Positions 8,363 to 13,984 of a DNA stretch of 18,101 nt are shown here, one piece after another. Both the position numbers and the translations under genes were made by a program. The stretch's first letter is position 1, and the number at the start of each line of letters is the position of its first letter. The notes beneath the pieces were generated by a model. The model was not told the origin of the DNA. It saw only the letters and a list, made by a program, of their open reading frames with translations, and did no database searches. The DNA comes from JANNVK01 sp031414415 (GTDB lineage: Bacteria; Acidobacteriota; Blastocatellia; Pyrinomonadales; Pyrinomonadaceae), in NCBI GenBank assembly GCA_031414415.1, contig JANNVK010000082.1, forward strand, positions 1 to 18,101, given 5' to 3'.

Positions 8363-9424
8363 ATGAAAAAAAATTTTATGAAATTTACATTTTTAATAAT
8401 AATGCTGTTTACGGTTTTCCAAGAAATTGAAGCAAAAAATCAAGTGGCATTATACCCTGTTCAAAAAGGTGAAAAGTGGGGATTTATTGATAATACTGGA
8501 AAGTTAGCGATCGATTATCAATTTGATGGTGCCGAAGATTTTTCAGAGGAAGTAGCTTTGGTTCAAGTTAAAAAGAAATTTGGATACATTTTAACAAGTG
8601 GCAAATGGCTTCATAAACCCATTTTTTATAATGCTCTAGATTTTCGTGATGGGATGGGAGCAATTGAAATGAATGGTAAATGGGGATTTGTTAATAGAAA
8701 AGGAATTCTTATTATTAAACCTCAGTTTTATTTTCCAAAGTATGGGGAGGATGATATTGGATTTCCTCCACCAATAAGAAGTTTTTCCGATGGTTTAGCG
8801 GCTGTTAACAAATCGGGTCTCGCTTATTACATTGACAAAACTGGTAGAGTTGCAATTCCCAACAAGATTTTAGACAAACTTAATGTAAGTGGAATTGATT
8901 CTTTTTCTGAAGGATTAGCCCCAGTTGAAATAAATGGAAAATGGGGTTTTATAGATAAAAAAGGTAGTCTGATTATTGATGCAAAATTTGGTGTTGTGGG
9001 CAATGATGGAATTTTGGGGAAAAGTGGATTTTTGAATGGATTAGCTGCCGTGAAGGTAAGAGAAAAGTGGGGTTACATAAATAGAAAAGGGTGTTTTGTA
9101 ATTGAACCGCAGTTCGATTTAGCAGGATTTTCAACGGAAAATCTTCTTGGAGTTGAAAAAGACGGATTATATGGATTCATAGATACTACCGGTAAATATA
9201 TTATCGAACCAAAATTTGATCTTGTTCGACCTTTTTGTGGCAATTTGACTACAGTAATGAAAGAAGGAAAATGGGGAGTGATAAACAAATTAGGAGTTTA
9301 TATACTTGAGCCAAAGTTTCCTTACTTAGATGATTGTAAGAATGGAGCTATACGCTTTACTGAAAACGGACTAACCAATTTTATGGACTACGGCGGTAAG
9401 ATTTTTTTGGCGATTAAAGAGTAG
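8363..9424 (+). CDS. Exported WG-repeat protein, candidate immunity protein of RHS module 2
   Basis: 353 residues from ATG 8363, 31 bases after the RHS stop. A longer reading from 8297 would overlap the RHS gene and bury the signal peptide. Residues 1-23 (MKKNF...EIEA) look like a cleavable signal peptide. The rest is about eight copies of the WG (KWG) repeat: 'KWGFID', 'KFGYIL', 'KWGFVN', a degenerate 'LAYYID', 'KWGFID', 'KWGYIN', 'LYGFID' and 'KWGVIN', each followed by 'xGxxxIxPxF' and a 'FSEGLA.V' strand. WG repeats form beta-rich binding scaffolds with no catalytic residues. Position directly after an M23-like toxin tip, and export, suggest it binds and blocks that tip outside the cytoplasm; this is inference from context. 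Displaced RHS core sequence resumes immediately after its TAG stop. Confidence 0.85.
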   Translation: MKKNFMKFTFLIIMLFTVFQEIEAKNQVALYPVQKGEKWGFIDNTGKLAIDYQFDGAEDFSEEVALVQVKKKFGYILTSGKWLHKPIFYNALDFRDGMGAIEMNGKWGFVNRKGILIIKPQFYFPKYGEDDIGFPPPIRSFSDGLAAVNKSGLAYYIDKTGRVAIPNKILDKLNVSGIDSFSEGLAPVEINGKWGFIDKKGSLIIDAKFGVVGNDGILGKSGFLNGLAAVKVREKWGYINRKGCFVIEPQFDLAGFSTENLLGVEKDGLYGFIDTTGKYIIEPKFDLVRPFCGNLTTVMKEGKWGVINKLGVYILEPKFPYLDDCKNGAIRFTENGLTNFMDYGGKIFLAIKE

Positions 9425-12040
9425 AGTTCGTCAAACACGACCGTTTTTGATGGTGCAGATCGTCCGATATTCGCGAGACAATTTGAAGGTGCGGCGATTT
9501 TGAACAATCCGCATCAGACGACAACACAGACTTTTGACGGATTTGGGCGAGTTAAAACGCAGCACAAACCCGAGCAAGATGCGGGAACAAACACGGTTTA
9601 CAACTACAATCTCGACAACAGCATCTCGTCAATGGTCGATGCTCGCGGGGCGATTACGAATTACACATACAACGTTGGGACTGGTCAGGTGATTGATATA
9701 AGTTACGTTTCGCCGAATGCGAATATTCCTGTAACTCCAAGTGTCTATTACGCTTACAACAATCTGGGAATGCGAACTCAGATGGTTGACGGACTCGGAT
9801 ATACGGATTATGTTTACAATAATCTTGGACAAATGACATCTGAAACTCGTAAATTTAACGATGTTTTGCCGAATGCACCGCAGGCGAATAATAGTTTCAA
9901 ACTCGAATATTCTTATACGCTCAACGGACAAATGAAATCACTCAAAGACCCGTTTGAAAAACAGGTTAATTATGATTTTGACAAAATTGGCAGACTAAAT
10001 GCTGTTACAGGAAATACAATCAGCAACATTTCAAATTATGCCTCAACACCAAGTTACAATGCTCGAGGTGTTTTGACGCATCTCAATTACGGAAATGGTG
10101 TGGAAACAAATATCACGAACTTTAACAACAAATTACAAGCGACCAATTTTGAATTAAAAAAAGGGACGACCGAACTCATCAAAAAGAACTATCAATTTTA
10201 TGATGATGGCGGTTTGAAATACTCGCAAGACTTTAAAGATGCCAGGTTTGATAGATTATATAAATACGATTTTGCGAGCCGGATTATGGAAGCGAAAACT
10301 GGTGCTGAAGCGAGAGGCGGAACGGTTCCGACGATTGACCAAGAAGCTCAATTACCATATCGCCAAAGTTATAACTACAATGTTTATAATCAGTTGACTC
10401 AGCGGAACAATCGACATTGGGGAGTTGAATATTGGTATCAACAAAGCAATAATTTGAGTTACACATATCAAAATAATCGAATAACGAATTCTGGATACGC
10501 CTACGATGCGGACGGACGCAGTTTGAATAGTATGGAAGGTAATGGCTCGAATTCGTACTACGATTCGAGCGGAAGCATGAATCGAGTTGTATCTTGGAGC
10601 GAAAGCGATATTTATCGTTACAATGACGGAAACGGCAGAGAAAGCAAGCGAAAAACAATTCGTTGGATAACTGACGAATATGGGAGCGAATATTGGTCAA
10701 CCACACCGGAGTTTAAGTATTACATTCGCTCGAGTTTGTTTGGCAATGAAGTTGTGACGCAGGTTGATAAAACAGGTAGAAAAGAGAAAACAATTATCAG
10801 AGCCGCAGGAAGCGAATTGGCAGTTAATGGTGTTTATTATTATGGAACAACTAACACGCAAAGCGAGCATTTATTTTTCAAACACTCTGACCCATCGGGA
10901 GCGAGTATTCGTGTAACTGACCCAACCGGAATTGAATCTGGTGGGGATGGAACAGAAAACGCACCCGCTGAATTGGACGCATTTGGAGGAAATGTCGGAT
11001 TTTATTCACCGTATATTGTGCTTCAAACCTTCCCAGATCCTGAAACACAAAACTGGGATTACCTCTACAACGAAAGCCCGATGTATGTAAATGGGCATCA
11101 AGTGCGAGCAACGATTGACGGAATGGCAGTTCCTCTTTCGATGGCTTTGAATAGATTGCAAAATGGCTCGGCTATTCCGGCGGCTTTGGCTGGTTATCAA
11201 GGTCGAAACGGGTTTAGTTTTGAATATTTAGGTGTTGGTTTGTTTCAAACTAATATTCCAGATGCTTATCGAACTTATACTAACACGAAGCCAAATCCAC
11301 CTTTCTATGTCCCACATGGACAAGGTGCAGATGGTCAACTGGTTTCAACTGGCGGAATTTATTTGAGTAGTTGGTCAGCGGGGTCGGCGTTGGCTGGGGA
11401 GAAAGTTGGCAAACAAAGTAATGAAACAATTCCTCTCACGGATTCTGACATCGCTTCACTTCGGAATGATTTAGAACAGCTGTTTAATGAGACACGTTGT
11501 GCAGATTTTCTTACAGATTTAACACTGTTCTTGCAACAAAACGCACTAGCGAGAAAAACATCGAAAGACATAAATTTTCTTGATTTTTTTGACGACTATT
11601 TTTCACGCCCTTTCAATGTTAAGGTTCGTGCCTCGACCAATCTGGGAGGTGCGTATGTTGTTGAAAATGATAGTAGATTTGATTCGAAGGGAAATAAACT
11701 ACCAGACATAAGATCATTTGTTCTCAACAATTCTCTACCACGCCAACCATTCACTGGTGACTTTCTTTACGACAAATCCGAAAGGTATGTGAATACTCGC
11801 GGACTGATTATCATTCATGAACTTTTACACGTTTATATTGGTGGTGACAGTGCAAATCATCGAATTTTTGCAGAAGCAGCGGGGCTTGTTGCAACTTTGT
11901 CTGGAGATAAATTCGATTTGAGCAACCCGCTACCTAAAAGATCAGATTACGATTCTGAAAAAGCATTTAGTGGTGCCAATGTTGCTTATTTTGATTCGAT
12001 TCTAAAACAGGCTTGTTCACTATTCAATAGACCATTATGA
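9425..12040 (+). CDS. Displaced RHS core fragment with a second HExxH zincin tip
   Basis: RHS similarity starts directly after the WG gene's stop ('TTVFDGADRP', like 'STFDARDQ' near 1677 in the main core). The first possible start is TTG 9500, with GAAGG at 9485-9489; from there it encodes 846 residues. It lacks the first half of the core. YD repeats continue to the junction 'FFKHSDPSGAS...ELDAFGGNVG' near 10880-10995, uninterrupted here, unlike in the main copy. The tip has a 'DG' hinge without the Cys pair, 'CADF', then 'LIIIHELLHVYIGG' (first His about residue 773 from the TTG) and 'FDSILKQAC', the layout of the tip at 3248-4276. The His in 'SANHRIFAE' or an Asp in 'GGDS' could be the third zinc ligand. 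Its stop overlaps the next start (ATGA). Translation of this fragment is uncertain, and it may act as a recombination reserve. Confidence 0.8.
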   Translation, partial: SSSNTTVFDGADRPIFARQFEGAAILNNPHQTTTQTFDGFGRVKTQHKPEQDAGTNTVYNYNLDNSISSMVDARGAITNYTYNVGTGQVIDISYVSPNANIPVTPSVYYAYNNLGMRTQMVDGLGYTDYVYNNLGQMTSETRKFNDVLPNAPQANNSFKLEYSYTLNGQMKSLKDPFEKQVNYDFDKIGRLNAVTGNTISNISNYASTPSYNARGVLTHLNYGNGVETNITNFNNKLQATNFELKKGTTELIKKNYQFYDDGGLKYSQDFKDARFDRLYKYDFASRIMEAKTGAEARGGTVPTIDQEAQLPYRQSYNYNVYNQLTQRNNRHWGVEYWYQQSNNLSYTYQNNRITNSGYAYDADGRSLNSMEGNGSNSYYDSSGSMNRVVSWSESDIYRYNDGNGRESKRKTIRWITDEYGSEYWSTTPEFKYYIRSSLFGNEVVTQVDKTGRKEKTIIRAAGSELAVNGVYYYGTTNTQSEHLFFKHSDPSGASIRVTDPTGIESGGDGTENAPAELDAFGGNVGFYSPYIVLQTFPDPETQNWDYLYNESPMYVNGHQVRATIDGMAVPLSMALNRLQNGSAIPAALAGYQGRNGFSFEYLGVGLFQTNIPDAYRTYTNTKPNPPFYVPHGQGADGQLVSTGGIYLSSWSAGSALAGEKVGKQSNETIPLTDSDIASLRNDLEQLFNETRCADFLTDLTLFLQQNALARKTSKDINFLDFFDDYFSRPFNVKVRASTNLGGAYVVENDSRFDSKGNKLPDIRSFVLNNSLPRQPFTGDFLYDKSERYVNTRGLIIIHELLHVYIGGDSANHRIFAEAAGLVATLSGDKFDLSNPLPKRSDYDSEKAFSGANVAYFDSILKQACSLFNRPL

Positions 12041-12861
12041 AACTACAATCATTAACTTTTTTGCTGACTTTTCTTTTATCATTCATAGAAATTTATGGAC
12101 AAGAATATAAAGGGATAAGACCTTTACAATCTCGATGTGAAGATGTTGAAAAGTTATTGGGAATCAAGGCATGTAAATTACCAGAGGTTACTTATATGTC
12201 AAAGGATGAGGATGTAGAATTTTTCTTCTCAGAAGAACGTTGCGGAAAAAAATTCCAAAAAAGACTAAATGTAGAAAATGGAACGGTTTTGCATATAAGC
12301 GTAAAAACTAAAAAATCAGTTCCACTTGAAAGTATTACCGAAGATTTATCAACTTATCAAAAATCATTTTCGGATTTTGGAGTTTTTTATATTAATCGAA
12401 AAAAAGGAATCGAATTTATCGCCGTTGGTGATCATTCTGTCTTTCAGATTAATTATTTCACCAAGTCAAGTGATGAAGAAAAAGTGCTATGTGAGAATGA
12501 TGTAAGTGATAAAAAACCAATAACTTTAAATAATGAGCAAAATACAAATGCACTATTTAATATTTTGCTTGATAAAAATAATTCTCTTTTGTGTGATGCA
12601 AATTTAAATCATTTTTCGAATATTCTTAAACAAAAAAATAATAACAAAGGATTCATTATTGTATATGCCAGTAAAGCAGTAAAAAATAATGAGGTTAAAA
12701 TATGGATAAAAAAACTAAAAAGATTTTTTAAAAATGATGTGAATTTAATAAAATTTATTGATGGAGGATTTCGGGAAAAATCTTCGGCAGATTTATTTGT
12801 TACACCATTTGATTCTAATTTTTTTCCTAAGCCAATGCCTACATTAAAACAAATAAAGTAA
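12037..12861 (+). CDS. Exported two-domain protein, candidate immunity protein of RHS module 3
   Basis: 274 residues; the ATG overlaps the RHS stop by four bases (ATGA), so translation is probably coupled. Residues 1-21 form a signal peptide (MKLQSLTFLLTFLLSF..IYG). The N-terminal domain ('KGIRPLQSRCEDVEKLLG', two Cys near 'SEERC', later 'KVLC') resembles an uncharacterised module I associate with Acidobacteriota. The C-terminal domain has 'NNKGFIIVYASK', 'IWIKKLKRFFKN' and 'FIDGGFREK...LFVTP', matching the protein at 4258-4821. Both follow HExxH-tipped RHS proteins, so the shared domain may recognise the zincin tip or its delivery site. The protein is AT-rich and Lys-rich. The alternative is a housekeeping envelope protein captured by the locus. 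Confidence 0.78.
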   Translation: MKLQSLTFLLTFLLSFIEIYGQEYKGIRPLQSRCEDVEKLLGIKACKLPEVTYMSKDEDVEFFFSEERCGKKFQKRLNVENGTVLHISVKTKKSVPLESITEDLSTYQKSFSDFGVFYINRKKGIEFIAVGDHSVFQINYFTKSSDEEKVLCENDVSDKKPITLNNEQNTNALFNILLDKNNSLLCDANLNHFSNILKQKNNNKGFIIVYASKAVKNNEVKIWIKKLKRFFKNDVNLIKFIDGGFREKSSADLFVTPFDSNFFPKPMPTLKQIK

Positions 12862-12917
12862 ACATATTGTTGAAAAAATAATTAAAATAGCTGATTTCCA
12901 AGAAGTAAATTTTACTG

Positions 12918-13691
12918 ATGAAAAACAAATATCAAGTTAAAACAAACTTTATTGTCGTAATCACTTTACTCTTCTTTTTTAATACGAAAATATTTGCTTG
13001 TTATTGTGAATACCCGAGCGTTTGCGAAGCGTATTCTAAAGCAAAAAAAGTTTTTGTTGGAAAACTTGAGAAGGTAGTAAAAGATGAGAAAGCCTCATAT
13101 TACACAATTGATGCTTATTTTTCGGTTGAGAAAACATACAAAGGTAAGACTGAAGATGCTGAAATTATTAAATTTAAATTAGGTGATTGTTCAGATTTAA
13201 AACTTATTGTTGGTGAAAAATATTTTGTTTATGCTGAAAATTCAAATATAAATTCATACTGTAACAGAACAAATCTATTATCTGGGGCAAAACTTGATTT
13301 AGAATTTATAGGCAAAATTTCTCAAACGAAACCCGTTTTTACAATTCGTGGATATATTTCGCAATATAATCAATTACCTCAAAAAGAAATTACACCAAAA
13401 AAAGACACCAAGAACTTCAAGATAACAATTAAAAATGGGAAGAAATTTTATAAAGTTGTTGTGGACAAATACGGAGGATTCAATTTTATTTTAAAAAAAG
13501 AAGGTGTTTATCATGTTGTGATTCAGTTACCATTTCTAGCAGAAATCGAAGCAGATAATGACTCTGCCAGAAATCATGAAAGTGTGAAAATTACTTCAAC
13601 AAAGACTAAAACCAGAATTGAATATGATGCAGTATTTAAAGCAAATGAGTGTGATATTAAAAAATTTAGTTTTACGCCTTTGCCCAAATAA
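12918..13691 (+). CDS. Exported TIMP/netrin-like protein with N-terminal Cys-X-Cys, candidate metallopeptidase inhibitor
   Basis: 257 residues. Residues 1-27 are a signal peptide ending 'KIFA', so the mature protein begins 'CYCEYPSVC'. Cys-X-Cys at the mature N-terminus, a third Cys soon after (C36), 'KKVFVGKLEKV', 'VEKTYKGK' and further Cys at 91 and 115 follow the pattern of the TIMP N-terminal (NTR/OB-fold) domain. In animal TIMPs the first Cys chelates the catalytic zinc of the protease. A C-terminal beta domain follows (residues about 140-257). The gene lies 56 bases after the second zincin module's candidate immunity gene. A role as inhibitor of the HExxH tips is an attractive inference. 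Two cautions: 'IFAC' also fits a lipobox, and a lipidated Cys28 could not bind zinc in the TIMP way; and TIMP-like proteins of unknown function occur in many bacteria without toxins nearby. Confidence 0.72.
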   Translation: MKNKYQVKTNFIVVITLLFFFNTKIFACYCEYPSVCEAYSKAKKVFVGKLEKVVKDEKASYYTIDAYFSVEKTYKGKTEDAEIIKFKLGDCSDLKLIVGEKYFVYAENSNINSYCNRTNLLSGAKLDLEFIGKISQTKPVFTIRGYISQYNQLPQKEITPKKDTKNFKITIKNGKKFYKVVVDKYGGFNFILKKEGVYHVVIQLPFLAEIEADNDSARNHESVKITSTKTKTRIEYDAVFKANECDIKKFSFTPLPK

Positions 13692-13692
13692 A

Positions 13693-13890
13693 ATTCAAAC
13701 TAGAATATTCTTATAAACTCAACAGACAACTAAAATCGCTCTAAGATCTATTTGGTCACCAGATAAATTACGGATTCGATAACGTTTGCTGGTGTTACGA
13801 ATTATTCAGTTGCTTCGAGTTTTATTGCAAGATGAAAGTTTGCACAGATATATGAGCGTTTTTAGAGTTTTTGATGAAGTTAAATTGAAC
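13693..13890 (+). pseudogene. Decayed RHS core remnant (fourth displaced fragment)
   Basis: Directly after the TIMP-like stop, the sequence reads 'FKLEYSYKLNRQLKSL', then TAA (13742-13744), then 'DLFGHQINYGFD', closely matching 'FKLEYSYTLNGQMKSLKDPFEKQVNYDFD' in the core at 9897-9980. One frame over it continues 'TFAGVTNYSVASSFIAR' to TGA (13833-13835), like the 'ISNYASTPSYNARG' part. Weak similarity to 'SRLRVSEFK' follows to about 13890. Stops, a frameshift and a deletion of about ten residues show it is dead. The 13692-13984 stretch holds no other gene. Confidence 0.7.
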
Positions 13891-13923
13891 AAAACTTGAA
13901 TTTGTTCGCGTTTTGCAAACGCT

Positions 13924-13941
13924 GCCGACAAGAGTGTCGGC
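13924..13941. repeat. Perfect inverted repeat (hairpin) between RHS locus and 4Fe-4S gene
   Basis: GCCGACA, loop AGAG, TGTCGGC. It is followed by GTTCCGC, the same tail (GCGTTCCG-like) as the REP-like unit next to it, suggesting two units of one repeat family in tandem. A smaller hairpin, GCGTTT-TGC-AAACGC, precedes it at 13908-13922. Together the three may form a transcription boundary between the convergent gene ends, but no poly-T tract marks a standard terminator. Confidence 0.6.
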
Positions 13942-13954
13942 GTTCCGCTCTAAC

Positions 13955-13980
13955 ATTCGCAGGCTGGCAGCCCGCGTTCC
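13955..13980 (-). repeat. REP-like palindrome, intergenic copy
   Basis: Read on the minus strand it is GGAACGCGGGCTGC followed by CAGCCTGCGAAT. It shares both ends and the stem layout with 918-943: a 7-base stem with a 3-base loop and one stem mismatch. It sits five bases beyond the stop of the minus-strand 4Fe-4S gene and could also help end that transcript, though no U-run follows. Confidence 0.6.
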
Positions 13981-13984
13981 GTTT

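Noticed and set aside
4822..9500. Displaced cores being in the same frame as the gene before them as a designed feature
   Set aside because: True for two of the three joints only, and extra stops intervene at 4822 and 4828; chance is enough.
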